Assembly: GCA_022495005.1 (NCBI GenBank)
Contig: JAGYXB010000135.1
Coordinates: 310,001-374,000, forward strand
Source: Rhyacophila brunnea
Lineage: Eukaryota > Arthropoda > Insecta > Trichoptera > Rhyacophilidae
Direction of reading: 5' to 3'
DNA length: 64,000 nucleotides
Shown here: positions 11,381 to 23,499 of the stretch, one piece after another
Numbering within the stretch: the first letter of the stretch is position 1
Layout: the number at the start of each line of letters is the position of its first letter
Translations under genes and position numbers: made by a program
Notes under the pieces: model-generated
Database searches by the model: none
Seen by the model: only the letters and a program-made list of their open reading frames with translations
Told to the model about the DNA's origin: nothing

Positions 11381-13539
11381 TTACCCTTTTAAATACACGT
11401 ATAAATAGTGCTAGTACTTATCACTATAGTGTACTTATTGTGATTAAAAGTAAATTGTATGGTTTATTTACCCATCGCAGTATTAGCAGTGGGCGACATT
11501 AGAGACTAGGGTTTGAGATTTCGAGAGACAGAACTGATTTTTGATCGGAAAATACTGGAATTGAAAATGTTGAAAACCAGAAAGCTATCGCAAATATTTT
11601 TTGTATGATTTTCAAATAAAATTTTGTTAACAAAACATAATTTAAAGAAAGCGATTAGTTTATTTATATTAATTTGAACTCGCAGAAAAATATAATTAAG
11701 TAAACATATCTATCACAGAATTGAGGGATAGGAAAATATACATAGTCATACTCCATAAAAATTGTCAAGAGTAAGTGTTACTAAATGTGAAAATTGTAAA
11801 AATACTAATCCTTCACCCTGAAATTGTATACTGCGTAGATATACTTTTTTCACTGACAGAAATCAGAAGGCAGTTCGAAAATATTAGTACTTACATTATT
11901 GGCAATATAATATTTATATAAAATAAACCTTTAGTGAAATGTTTAAATGTGTTTGACGACGAATAATTTAATGAGAGTATGTAAATATATATGTCAGTAG
12001 TAACCGATTAGGTTCAGTATCAGTGAATCACCACTGTCGTCATTAATGAATATTACAGTATATTTTTGTTTATTTATTCATCAACTTACGTTATTTAAAA
12101 GTTTCTTAAGTACATGGAATTAAGATATTGGAGTTGATTTTTTATGTCGTTATATTATTTATAGAGTAAACCATATTAAATTTCATCGTTGTATTTTGAA
12201 ATATCTTTCCAGGATTTCGTTAAAGATACAAACAAAACTTAAACGTTCGCTGAAATGCGGATGGAGTGAAAAATAGAACATTGTTAAAATCAATACAGTC
12301 AATAAATTTTAAGCACAAAGAAACGCGAAGGGTTCTATATTAATGAAACGATTATACCCTGAAATATAATGAGTGTATACATAATAGGTTACAAAAAGGC
12401 TTTCAAGGCGGGCGCATAAAGTTCAAAGAAACCTATTAATAGTATGGGATGGTTGCTCAAGTTATACGAGAGTGATTAATAAATAATCATTAGCAAATTG
12501 ACACAATAAAAACTGTTTACTACGAAATCAATTAGGTTTATTTCTTTTTGTTGCATGACTGGGCGATAAGAGATATTTCTTTATTGCAAACATTCAAAAA
12601 ACGTTATTTAACCAACATATTATACACTTGTCCTCAACTTACCAGTATATTTATTTTCAATACATATTTTGAAATACCTGAGAAACATACTTGTTATAAT
12701 TAAAATATCAAATTTGCATCCATAAGATTCACGTAAAAGATTTTTTTTACTACTAAAGCAATCTGTAGTTATGCTGACATTTTATTAACTATATATATTA
12801 CGAGTATGTAAGAGGTGTTGTGTTGATTCTGATAATATTATTAGCCATCGTTTTTTGTAAGTTTAAACCAAAATAAATAAAAAATGGTAATTTTCCAAAA
12901 CAGAATTTGTTGTTATTGAAACATTTATTTTTGTTTCTTATAAACTTATTAAAAATATATAAATATTTACGGCTTAAAATCATTTCTCCGTGAGTGAGAT
13001 TTTTAAATTTTCATCAATTTAGTATGACACTGAGAGGGTAGTAATATAATCTAATAAAATTATTATATATTTTTTATCATTTTCTCATATCGTAACATTA
13101 CTTTAGCTGTTAACAATATACTACATACTTTATTCGGTTATCTATTGTTTACTTGCCTTTGATAGGCACTTTTGAGTATTGGTAAAGTTATTATCGAATA
13201 CCATTATTTCTTTGTTTTTTTTTTAGAGATATTTGGCAACATACATTATTTTTAAATGTTAAAGACGTCTTATAGGTACTACATATTATAATAATGTTGA
13301 ATTTATGTTTTTCATTATTTTAGTACATTGATTTATATTAAGATTTATTTAATACGTTTCCAATTAAATGTAGCCTACAATAATGATCATATTATTGTGT
13401 GTTACAAAATCAAGATTGTCTTTGATTTATAATACTTACAAAGTCAGCTGCCATATACCCCTTTGATGGTTTATTACATCGCCAACCATAATAATTCTGA
13501 AAACTAAACGTGAAAGATATTTCGAAATAAGCAAAACTC
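11381..13539. other. AT-rich intronic sequence, nothing recognised
   Basis: About 2.1 kb of AT-rich sequence without recognisable repeats or exons. Confidence 0.4.
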
Positions 13540-13990
13540 TGAATTAAGCTCGAACGCATAGAATGGCATAATTGCGTTTGATGAAACTGGGGCTTAGGTG
13601 CTTGCTACGGGAAAATACAGGCGCGTGCCTTTCCAGCACAAAGAAAATGGAAGAATAATTGAAAATACCTCTTCTCTCATCTAATTAGACCGCGGATGTT
13701 TCCCTAAAAGCGCCTCCAAACCGAAATTATTTTAAGATATTTGTTTTGTAAATTATCTTACTTTGAAAGCCCCGCTGTTTCTTCGACAGCGGGGAATGCT
13801 TTAGTTTTGCAGAAGAAAAGCAAACGAGCTATATTCAAAGACGTTTGAAATGCTTTACTCCCCGACTCGCAAATTGTCATTTGATATGGTAAATTTTGCA
13901 AAAATTCGCTGCGCGGATATGTTTGAACGAATCAGTTGTCATCAAAAATGCTCAATGAGATGTAAAAAATATTCATCTTCGATAGAAGCC
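13540..13990. other. GC-richer island with a perfect short hairpin
   Basis: Higher-complexity sequence. At 13770-13794 a 9-bp perfect GC-rich stem (CCCCGCTGT / ACAGCGGGG) closes a 7-nt loop. Flanking bases add only weak pairing, so it is shorter than a miRNA precursor. No coding potential was seen. Confidence 0.3.
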
Positions 13991-14278
13991 CACGTAACGT
14001 TCTTTCTCGCATTATTTTAGATAGTTTCGATAAACATCATATAAAAGTAGATATGATAATCTAATAGTTACAAAATACAAACATATATGTATAGTTGATG
14101 GTTATCAATATTATAGTCAAGGCCTTTGAAATGTAATTGTATTAACATAACCTCAAAATTCCTAAAACTGACAGTGTGACAAAATATGATAACACCTTAA
14201 AATGAACAGGAAATGATCGAAAAAATCGGCAAAGTATTACAACCAAAAACTAAAGTAATTCGGCCATATTATAAGATG

Positions 14279-14286
14279 ATAAGAGC
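14279..14286. repeat. Target-site duplication, left, of the hAT element
   Basis: 'ataagagc' directly outside the left end of the element. The right copy is 'ataagaac' at 15284-15291 (7 of 8 bases identical). Eight-bp duplications are the hallmark of hAT insertion. Confidence 0.8.
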
Positions 14287-15283
14287 CAGGGTCGGATCAA
14301 GTCAAGTGGAGGCCCTGAGCGGTAAAAATTTCGGGGCCCCCAAATTCAAGTTAGAAAAAAAAGTTTTATACAAAGATACTCCCAATAATTTATTAACATA
14401 AAATATAACAAAGGTAATAGAAATAAAATAAAAAAAACATATTTTATAAAATAAATTTTCGTCAGGCTTTATTTCATGACAATTCGTCAATTATTTTGGC
14501 AGTGTCAATTCGGTTTAAAATTTCTTGCTCTATATACAAAATGGCCATACTATTTAATCTTTCTTCTCCCATAGTACTTCTCAAGCAAATATTTTTTTAC
14601 ACGCTTTAAAACAGAAAACGATCTTTCATCTGACGCATTAGAAAGTTAAAGAGTTAAAAAAATCAATAATATTTTTACATTTGGGAATGTGTAAGACGTC
14701 TTTTTGGCGGCTCGATAGATGTTTGGTGTGGTTTTAATAGAGTACTTGTTTTCTTTAAGAAATATTAAAAAATGGTCAAATTCATCTTCAAAAGTACAAA
14801 CACTAATGTCCTCTTTGTAAATATCCATCAACTTTTTTATCGCGTTCTTTTTTTCTTTCACTGATAGATTCCAATCAAAAAATATTCGAAAAGGCTTTAT
14901 AACTATTTCATATGTTTGTGTTCTTTGCGACAGTTTTGCCTTGGTCTTATCACATATGACATACAATGAATTTACTTTGAAATCGACTAGTGAGTCACTT
15001 CTTCTCGGTTATTGGTGCACTGCATTGCATTCACACAACGTCAGGAAAAATGATAAAATTCGGTGCATTTTTTTATTATTCCGAAACTAAGACTTAAGTA
15101 GCGAGACCATAATAAAGTAAACGATGAACTGCACCCAATCACAGAAGTTATCAAAAAATTATCGGAATTTATCAAAATCCGTCTGTAAGACAATTCTTTA
15201 AAGACATTCCAAGATCTCGGGGTCCCTTGGTACCTCGGGGCCAACGCGGCCGCTTAGTCTGCTTACCGCTAGACCCGCCCCTG
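14287..15283 (-). mobile_element. hAT-superfamily DNA transposon, internally deleted
   Basis: The ends are imperfect terminal inverted repeats: CAGGGTCGGATCAAG at the left, and CAGGGGCGGGTCTAG reading in from the right. An 8-bp target duplication flanks the element. It is 997 bp, far shorter than an autonomous hAT (usually 2.5-4 kb). Only the C-terminal end of the transposase remains, on the minus strand (about 14500-14966). GC-rich sub-terminal sequence (14290-14345 and 15210-15280) frames an AT-rich interior. Non-mobile by itself. Confidence 0.85.
14470..14966 (-). pseudogene. hAT transposase C-terminal fragment
   Basis: A minus frame from 14966 to 14646 gives 106 residues of a transposase-like protein. 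After a short gap and a stop at 14646 the reading resumes in the 14500-14640 segment. There a 'DERSFSVLKRVKKYL' motif is followed, after a one-base frameshift near 14590, by a 'TMGEERLNSMAILYIE' motif. This is the conserved hAT dimerisation region (ERSFS..K..K..LRS.M...RL..LA...IE). The BED finger and most of the catalytic core are missing. A pseudogene by truncation, nonsense and frameshift. Confidence 0.8.
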
Positions 15284-15291
15284 ATAAGAAC

Positions 15292-16800
15292 AGTATTTCC
15301 CAACACGTTATATAAAAAAAGATCAACGGTAGACATAACAGAAGAACTTCCGTGATTGGAGCGAGTGAAGATTCACTCGACTGTTCCAGGTAATCGGCGA
15401 TAGAGCAATAATCGTCCTGATGGTAGTTAACCATCGATAGCGATTGGTTAAAGGAGAAGTGGAACAATATGGTAACAGTGAAGACTTTAAATACATAAAA
15501 ACTAAACAACTGATATAAATTCGGGTAAAGTTTACTATTTAAACTCGATTGATGAAGACATAATTATAGCAAGTAATATGGCATTGAAAGAATTTGTAAG
15601 TATTACCTATGTCAATGCCATCATAATAAGACGATATCTTACTATGATACACTTTTATACTAATTTGTCTCTAGAAATATACGCATATTATCCTTCTAGT
15701 GCTAACAAAATGATGACATACTCAGTTAAGTTAATATCGAAGAGAGTATAAGACATGCTATTGGACATGTAAAATAGTATAACTCTGTGCTTCAAGTCTT
15801 ATTATAAAAGGAAATTGTAATCTAAATATTATATTAAAACAACGTAAAACTGTTTGACAAGTTAACTAGTATGAGAAAACAAATCAATACTCCGGTAAAC
15901 TAACTTTGTAATTGTTTATTGGCTATAAAAATAATGTTACCAAATATAAGGCTCGTCTGTAGGAACTGTTCTGTCAAAGAAATAACGTTCGCAAGAATAA
16001 TTTGAGAACATCAAACAAAGCAAATCCGTTCAATATTTTCTTTCAAAGTCCGTTGATTAAAAATGACATTTTGCTATATTGAACGAAACTCTATAGACGT
16101 ACGCACACCTTCAAACATAAAAGCAGTAATTCTGGAGTTACGTCTACGCAAACTTACGCAACTTTCCAAGCAGGGACTCAACTAGGTTAAAGGCCATTAG
16201 AAATCTTTATGCAGGGAACGTAATATTAAATAAAATATTATTTATTTTATTAGAAATAAACAGTATCATCCGTTTGCTATAATTTGTGACTAGGAATGAA
16301 AAATATCTCAGATTATTCTGATATATCAATTTTGTGCTAGTAATGACATAGGACAAGTATGCTTTGATGGAAAATAAGAAGAACAACTAGGTATACATAC
16401 AGTTGTTTAAAGATGCAATCAATTTTAACTTATCATTAAAAATTTGCCAATTATTTTTAAATTTAACTGCTCAATGTGCAGTATGATGAATGTTTGATTT
16501 TACTTATTAGATTAAAAAAATATACATGAGCTATGTGTTCAAAGACGTGATTTTTTTAAACATATTTACAATGGTTAAATTATTAATAATATTTATGATT
16601 TTGGTATAATACTAGGTTTTGTGAAAATAAATACATTATAGTCAAATCATTCGTAAAAAAACTAATGTTAATAGGTATTACTGACAAAACTGAAATAGGT
16701 ACGTGTAAGTAATTAAAAATTGGAAAACTGAACAATGAGTGGATCGTTCAGTATAAATATAATTCAACTAAAAAAAACAGTTCAAGGAGATTTAATATAA
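15292..16800. other. AT-rich intronic sequence, nothing recognised
   Basis: 15292-15500 is somewhat more complex ('gtgattggagcgagtgaag'). The remainder is AT-rich, and no repeat or exon was recognised. Confidence 0.4.
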
Positions 16801-16989
16801 TCCTTGATTAACTTACTTTTGTGGTCTTTTCGCGTTATGCTCAATACACCTCTTTCCATGCCACATTATGCTACTCATAGTTTTTTTATTTCTCTTTTAG
16901 AATCCATGTTTCATATACATACATTGGTTGACAACTTTCCACAATATGTTACGTTTGAAGATACTATTCAGGCATGTAAATACGCTTAA
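16801..16989 (-). mobile_element. RTE LINE copy, inverted 5' segment
   Basis: The reverse complement aligns by eye with the RTE copy at 6000-6540, over its positions about 6092-6285. Shared landmarks include 'ctgaatagtatcttcaa', 'gtggcatggaaagagg' (versus 'gaggcatggagaggtg') and 'cgcgaaaagacc'. The open plus-strand frame across this stretch is the antisense of the RT fragment, not a gene. Heavily mutated. Confidence 0.75.
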
Positions 16990-17204
16990 TACCATCATAA
17001 AGAACCAGGTAGCGGAAATGGTAACAAGCTGGCCATGTTTTGTTGGATAAATAAAGTCATATCAGTAGTAAAGGGAACTAAATGACCAGAAAAACTTCCT
17101 AAAACCCATTAGATCGACAAACAAAATCAATTTGGCAGATATAGGTGCCTGTAAAGAAATAGAGACATCCAGCATTGGATTGACCTGTTTGATGATGATA
17201 ATGA
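16990..17204 (+). mobile_element. RTE LINE copy, sense 3' segment
   Basis: It continues the same element in the opposite orientation, matching 6322-6540 of the better copy. Landmarks are 'gctggataaat' (here 'gttggataaat'), 'cctaaaa..cc', 'cagcattggattgacc' (versus 'cagcagtggattgagc') and the tail 'gatgatgataatga' (17191-17204). It directly abuts the inverted 5' part, the arrangement made by twin priming during LINE insertion. About 35 bp of the element is missing at the junction. Confidence 0.75.
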
Positions 17205-17273
17205 CTTGTGTGGTTTATTTAAAAAAAATTCTTGGTGACCTAATGATTGTAAAATATACACGGAAAATGAATT

Positions 17274-17315
17274 AACACACACACACATATATATATATTA
17301 TATATATATATATAT
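17274..17315. repeat. (CA)n/(TA)n compound microsatellite
   Basis: A run of about six CA units (17275-17286) passes into (TA)n, interrupted once by 'ttatta' around 17298-17301. Confidence 0.95.
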
Positions 17316-17479
17316 CACTGCTAAATTGTACTGCAGAAGTATAGTTTATTTTTTTAACATAGTAGGTATACACTTATATTGTATATCTATGTATTTATAT
17401 ATTAAAACCTCGCAAAGGATTGTTGTAGTTTTTTTATATGCTCCGAAGTAGAATTTGCCATGATTACCCTGACATTAAT

Positions 17480-17720
17480 CCCATCCCTTGTTAGGGCCCT
17501 CGCCCTCTCCCTTTTGCTGTCACAAATATATACGTGTCAAGTTTCCAAGAGATGTTCAGATGACAGGCAAGCATTTGGAAATGAAAATTGGAAATGGGTC
17601 ACAGGCGCTATGGATTATCCTCCGACGTAACTCTCGGTATATAATTCAGTCGAAAGAGGAGACGATCATTTATAATAGATTGCTTTGGCTTGTCGTTCTC
17701 CCTGTTTTAATGCCCACGAA
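17480..17720. other. GC-richer island
   Basis: Higher-complexity sequence with a GGGCCC palindrome and C-rich start (17494-17515). A 99-codon plus frame (17488-17787) covers it without any recognised domain. Confidence 0.25.
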
Positions 17721-17904
17721 AAATGCTAAGCAAACATTTGACGGTGTATTCAATATTACGTTGATAATCTTTTTATCTACCGTATAAAAACCAACAGTTT
17801 ATGTCATAATTTTCATCATGTTTGACAAACAATATATTTTATGAAATTAATTTTGAAATTAATGAAATATTTATTATTTATTTAATGTCTTTAGTGACCG
17901 ACTT

Positions 17905-18122
17905 AGTGATGAAGAGGTGTTTTACGTGTCTTTAACATGTATTCCAGATGCCGTCAAAGAGTGACTTAGCTTCAAAGATTCTGCCCTCGATTTCAACCCT
18001 CCTTCCTGTAACAATGCTGTAAAAGCGATGTAAATGTTGAAAGAAGGAGATAGACCAAAGGAAAGTGGACTCTCTTATATATGTTTATCTGATGCTCCAA
18101 TGTTAGAGAGTAAAAGAGTACC
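17905..18122 (+). mobile_element. Decayed copy of the LINE at 25523-26128
   Basis: It aligns by eye with 25860-26120. Shared blocks are 'acatgtattcc.gatgcc', then 'caaagagtg', 'caatgct.caaaagcgat' (here 'tgtaaaagcgatg'), 'gaaagtgg' and 'gctccaatgtta' (versus 'gccccaatgttg'). At least two deletions remove parts of the consensus. No open frame remains. Confidence 0.65.
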
Positions 18123-19879
18123 GATAGTAAGTAGGTTAAAATATATAGATTCAATTACCAGGTCAAAATTATTGTTGATTTGCTTAATAATACTATTAAG
18201 ATAAATATATATGTATAATATTTTATATAAATTATTTATATAATAATATTTTTATATCAGAAACAAAATAATATGGCGTAATACTATTTATTACTTAAGA
18301 GAACGTCAATTTGGATACCAATGCGTATCAGTGAAATGCATATACGTGATTAATCAATTAAGTGCAGTGCGCATGAGTGGGATGAAATGTGGGTGTTCTG
18401 CTGTCGCGCAACAAAGACGCGTGTGTGAATCAGCGAAAGACAGTGTATGCGTTACAGACAGACCGATAAATAAAAAATGTAATGTACTTCTGGTTTAAAT
18501 TTATACGTTGTTTAAAGTGTATTATGTAAAGTGTAAAGATTGAAGAAGTGTAATTTATTGGAATGAAAGAATTGCAAAAAAGTAATATTCGTAAAAAATA
18601 CCTGTATATAAACATATCGCAATCAATAGGTGAGATTTAGTTGTGTCACGAAAAATGTTTTTTTTTTGATTGTAGGTACTTGGACATTTAGTCAAATGGT
18701 GATACATCGGATATTGATTTTAATAGAAAATCAAAAATATTTATTATTCACGTTATAAATTAAACATTTTGATTTAACGGTACGAATGAAAAAGATGGTA
18801 TAAAACGAATTGGATAATTATGTTCAAACGAGGGGAAAATTTTACAAAAAATGCGGAGTATTTTATGAATACTTATGTGGGATTATCTTGAAATATATAA
18901 ATTATTCAAAAGAAAACAATTTGAAAGTGTAATAATTCACTTTGAGCATAATACATACTCATGCTTTGTTTTGAATATGAAAAATGCTCTTGCAAATCTT
19001 TTTCGAAAACTTTGAACGCACAGATACACTTTTATTCGCATAAAATACGTACGAAGCGCTATGGCGATACTTTAAAAAAATATTTTTCGAGGGAGAGTAT
19101 CCACGTTTTCACAAAACAGAGCCATACGCCAACATAAATAAGATTAAACGAAGAAAAATACAGACACGAATAGGAGAAAGTCCGCCTGAGAGAAATAAGA
19201 AACTTTATACACTCGCAGATTTCCATTACAAAAGCGTGACACCGTAACTACGTTGTGTAGGTAGTTTGTGCACCCCCGAGGGGTTGTTTTGAGGGGCGGG
19301 GGTTCAAAAAGAGAGCGCTAGGGTTGCTCGAAGGGGATTTGTAGTTACGATTTGTCCCTGCGAGATTATTAATTGTAGTTTAACTATTAGACGATTCGAA
19401 TGAAAACGGACTTTGATTTAGAGTATTTAGTTACAGCATAATAATATATTCGTAGCAGATTTCTAATGCAAACATATTTTGAATGTTTAATGAAAATATA
19501 TATAAATCATTATTTATTAATATATTTATAAAAGCTTATCTCATATTTTAGCAATATGGCGAGAATTCACCATATTAATTTTGTGGTTGCAGGGTAAAAG
19601 TTCTAAAGTCACGTTTTAAGAAATAACGATTTTAATGTATAATAGATTTTGTCACATGTAGGCAAAATAAATACATATTTTAAATTGTAGAAATAGCTTA
19701 AATTGAGAAAATCATTTTTAACTCTAATAATAAAAAAAATGTATTATACATGAATAATGTGAAAGAAATAAAGAAATACACTTAATACAATTAACTTCTA
19801 ATAAAAATATTTTGAAAACTGTGATTTATTTCAAAACCGATTATCTCAGCTGGAACCAAACTAACTTAAGCACTTTTAC
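18123..19879. other. AT-rich sequence with two GC-richer patches
   Basis: 18300-18430 contains CG/GC-rich words ('ctgtcgcgcaac', 'gacgcgtgtgtg'). 18960-19400 is more complex and has G-tracts at 19280-19312 next to a CCCC/GGGG hairpin ('cacccccgaggggttg', 19271-19286). Nothing coding was recognised. Confidence 0.3.
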
Positions 19880-20360
19880 TCCAAAATCACAGAATTTATA
19901 AAATCATTTATTTATAATTATAATTGTATATACTAGTAGTAATTATAAGAACTCAGCTTGTTCTTAAAATAATCAGTACCTCATATTAAACAAAAATGTC
20001 AATAAAAGATCTTCAAGATTATGCTACAATTTATATTGTAGAATGTAGAATATATTATAATGGTGTAAAATATATTTAATTTATACAGAAATGAACCACT
20101 GTTTATGAAATATTTTAATTATTAGTTATATAATCATATAATGTAATACAAGTTATTTACATTACCTATACGTACATATTATCGATATTGTATCGAGACA
20201 ACTAGAAGTCACAATATTTTATAAAACCATTTAATTACTAGTATTTTAATCGTAGACAGATTCGTATAATAATCAATATTTCATGATATTGAGCTACAAT
20301 TTGTTTTGTAAAATGCATTGTAATGGTGTCAAATACACATAAATTAAACGGAATATATAT
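19880..20360 (+). repeat. Possible ancient direct duplication
   Basis: Two successive AT-rich blocks look alike: 'gctacaatttatattgta...taatggtgtaaaatata' (about 20020-20075) and 'gctacaatttgttttgta...taatggtgtcaaataca' (about 20292-20340). Weaker similarity lies upstream of each ('atcagtacctca' versus 'atcaatatttca'). Alignment in such AT-rich sequence is uncertain. Confidence 0.3.
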
Positions 20361-20639
20361 ATTTTAATCTAGCATATCGTATTTATGTATGAAATCATTT
20401 TTATTTTCCCCTAGTTCGTATAGTCTAAAAGCACTTTTATAGATTTTTTTTTGCAGAATTATTTCAAAAAGTAAAGGGAAATCTTAAAAAAGTATAGTGT
20501 CTGTTCATGAATTCTTGAAAAGCAAACTAAAATTAAAATACAAAGAAAATGTAATTTTTACGTAACATAAAACAAAAGTAGAATTATTTATATTAAAATA
20601 AACATCATTATAATGCGACTAATCTTATACAATAGCTAT

Positions 20640-21010
20640 TCGCAGGGGGACTTATTTTTCGGGGACGAAAAATTCCAGAGACAAATTCTTTCAGACAGAG
20701 ACGGTAGATGAAAAGGTGGGCGCGCCGAACGAAAACATCATTAGTCCAATGCGCCGGCGGTGTCGCAACTTTCTTTGTCGAACCAAGACGTGAATGGCTT
20801 ACGTCTGGGTCTGGAATGGCCAGAATTGAGAATAGCGCGCCCTCTCACACTGGCCCCGAATTATGACGCCGTGAATTTTCCCCGTCGAAAGAAGAATAAA
20901 TAGCTGGGACAAATAGAGAGCAAATTGATTCTGAGTATTTGCGGCTTTTGCCGATAGAGATCGCTGCCGAATTTAACCGCTACAGTAAAATTATTGGCGG
21001 CTTAAATCGT
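20640..21010. other. GC-richer island
   Basis: CpG-containing stretch ('gtgggcgcgccgaacg', 'tgcgccggcggtgtcgc', 'gaatagcgcgcc') with sharp edges against AT-rich flanks. There is no long open frame and no splice-bounded exon I can recognise. Candidate regulatory element. Confidence 0.3.
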
Positions 21011-21269
21011 TTCTTTTTACAAAGTGTAATAATTTATAGTAATGGAATTAATATAGATTTTACTTTATAAAGAAGTTGTATTATTTGAAGAGGGCGTATA
21101 AAATTAATAAAGGGCTTATGAATTAAAAATAGGTACCAGCTTATAAATATTTGGCGTAGCTATATTATGTTGTATTTAACGTCAATTAAAATATGTATTG
21201 TTTTCAAAATTTAATACACATAATATATAGGAAAGACAACAACTTTAACTTAATAAAAATCCAAGAAAA

Positions 21270-21345
21270 AATATTGAAGCTTGTGGGATTTGAACTTGTC
21301 TTTCGATAACCAAGTGAGGACTCATTATCCAAGTAAGTTTTGTTC
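21270..21345 (-). repeat. tRNA-like (SINE-type) fragment
   Basis: The minus strand carries a B-box-like AAGTTCAAATCCCAC (from 21286-21300). An A-box-like 'cttggataatgagtcctc' lies about 35 nt upstream (21313-21330). The flanks are AT-rich and no full tRNA fold was seen. Confidence 0.4.
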
Positions 21346-21462
21346 AAATATTTTATAGTTAATATAATTTTTATATATACCTATATACATATTAAATTAT
21401 TTTATTGGGTTTTTAAATAATGTGTTACACTTTAATAAATTAAATTTTGTGTACTACTTACA

Positions 21463-21618
21463 CTAGATTTTATCCCAGAAGTATGATTTTTTTATTACAC
21501 GCGTAAACATAGTTTCTAAGTTTATATGTTTAAAATCGTTAAATATGGGATATATATATATAAGAGACTGTGTTTACTATGTGTAATAAAAATAACATAT
21601 TTCTTGGATAAAATGTAG
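21463..21618. mobile_element. Short inverted-repeat MITE
   Basis: Arms of about 50 bp: 21463-21511 ('ctagattttatcccagaag...') and 21569-21618 ('...tttcttggataaaatgtag') are reverse complements with few differences. They surround a 57-bp AT-rich core with a short (TA) run. There is no coding capacity. The superfamily is undecided because I cannot fix the target duplication. Confidence 0.7.
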
Positions 21619-22729
21619 AATAGATTGTACATAAAATTGAATTCATTAAAATGTATTACATCATGTACAAATCCTGTTACATTTAAAAGTTATGGTTGAC
21701 TGAAACCGAATGATTAAATATTATATTTGTAATTAATTAAAGTAGTAAAATACAGTTTTTACAAATTATAGTCTTATTATAAATAATTTATATTATATAT
21801 TAATATTTATAAATTATTTATACACTTTTAAAACTCAAAAAAGGTCCGCCGCAATAAAACGATTCTTCGTTTTTCAATGATTAAATTTAGATATATGGAT
21901 TTACAAAAATAGTGTTGGTTATTATTATACATAAAATTTATTTTAATATGAAAATTATCCACGTATAAAATTGTGAAATAATATAAGTTATTAAAATGTC
22001 AAATTAAATGGTGTTTATATATTATATTTGTTTATAGTATTGATTTTGTTAATTGGTAAAATCATGTTTCAAAAAGATTTTCTTCTCTTATTTTAATAAT
22101 GGTAAGTAAATGAAGTAAACATGTGGACTAATTTAGAACTAAGAATTAGGTAAGCATATATTTTTATTTTTATTATAATTCGTGTAATGGTTGAAAGGCC
22201 AATTTAGAGGCCTAGGAAGCGAATGAGGTAGAAATATAGAGAACTGTACGCCAATTATGTAGAACGATTATGTGAAGAAATCATTGAAACCTCTAGTATA
22301 CACGATAATAAAACAGACAGACAAAATAAAATAGAATCAACTGATTCCTGCAATCAAAATCTTGATCCTAGAAGAAATTAATTATTTGAATTTTTGTAAT
22401 ATTTCCTTGTTTTCGATGAAATCCAAATTGACTGGTTGTTATATTTCAATTTGATGAAATAGTTAAATTAAACTTTAATGCTTGAGATTTTTTTATGTCA
22501 AAATAAATCCTGATATTCTGTGATTTAAAGATCCTTAAAATAAACTTTTAATCAAATTATAATTAATTTATTCCGTAAAAAATGCCTTAATGCATTTCAA
22601 TGGTACCGTATTTTTTATTCATATTTTTGACACACGATCAGGGGCAGAGATGGGAGATGCTGCAATAAAATTAATGTGATATTTTTGGACGATGACAAAC
22701 GTTTACAGTGTAAAAAAAATAAACAAGTT
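21619..22729. other. AT-rich intronic sequence, nothing recognised
   Basis: Very AT-rich. 22190-22380 is slightly more complex but shows no recognised repeat or exon. Confidence 0.4.
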
Positions 22730-23060
22730 CGGGTCGCGTATAACTAATGGACGTGAATAGGCTCGCTGCGAAATTTTTCTGGCGGCCCGCCAAACTCTGA
22801 AAGGGCATAATGATGATGATAGAAAATTAACTTTTCCCCACAGACCCCGGTGCGTGGGACTCTTCCCTCTCTGTATCTATCTCCTTCTCTCTCCCGCCAA
22901 TTTATTTTACGATGATAATAATAATTTTATTTTTCCGTCGCTCAAACCGGCACCGACGAGAAATTTGAAAATAAATAAACACGGTTGCTTTTTTCTCTCC
23001 CCGTCCTCTAATTTTGCGTTGTATTATTTTACTGCTAATTTTGTTTTCGTTGTCCCAGTT
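22730..23060. other. GC-richer island with pyrimidine tract
   Basis: Contains 'ggcggcccgcc', a pyrimidine-rich tract at 22859-22900 ('ctcttccctctctg...') and CG-rich words to 22960. It lies about 0.8 kb downstream of the exon, so splice-regulatory or enhancer roles are possible but unproven. Confidence 0.3.
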
Positions 23061-23499
23061 TTTTAACGATAAAACTAGACTGTTGTATTTTTTTACCATT
23101 TTTTTGTCAATTTAATTTGCTAAGGTAAGGCATAATTATTGGAATCGATATTTTTTATTGTTTGCCAAACAACAATATACGATTTAAGTCAACATGACGT
23201 TTGGTAGACTTTTTATTTATGTATAATTGTAGTGAGTATGAACGAAATCATTCCTATTTCTTTTAAACATTACTATCTAATAACTAGTGTATTTACTTTA
23301 TTGTGTTATTCAAGTGAATGTATAATCGAGACCCTATCAGAAGAAAAAAAATATGTCTCAGAAATCTCAGAAGTTGGTTTGACAATCCACCCATATTCAA
23401 AATGGCAGCGAATAAGATAATTCTAAATGTTATCATTGAAAATTTTTATCTTTCGTCATCTAATGCACTGAAAACTAGTACAGCTAGTTATCGCTGATA

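Noticed and set aside
16804..16989. 61-codon plus frame
   Set aside because: It is the antisense of the inverted RTE segment.
17274..17315. (TA)n run as an origin or promoter
   Set aside because: A simple microsatellite; nothing else supports a function.
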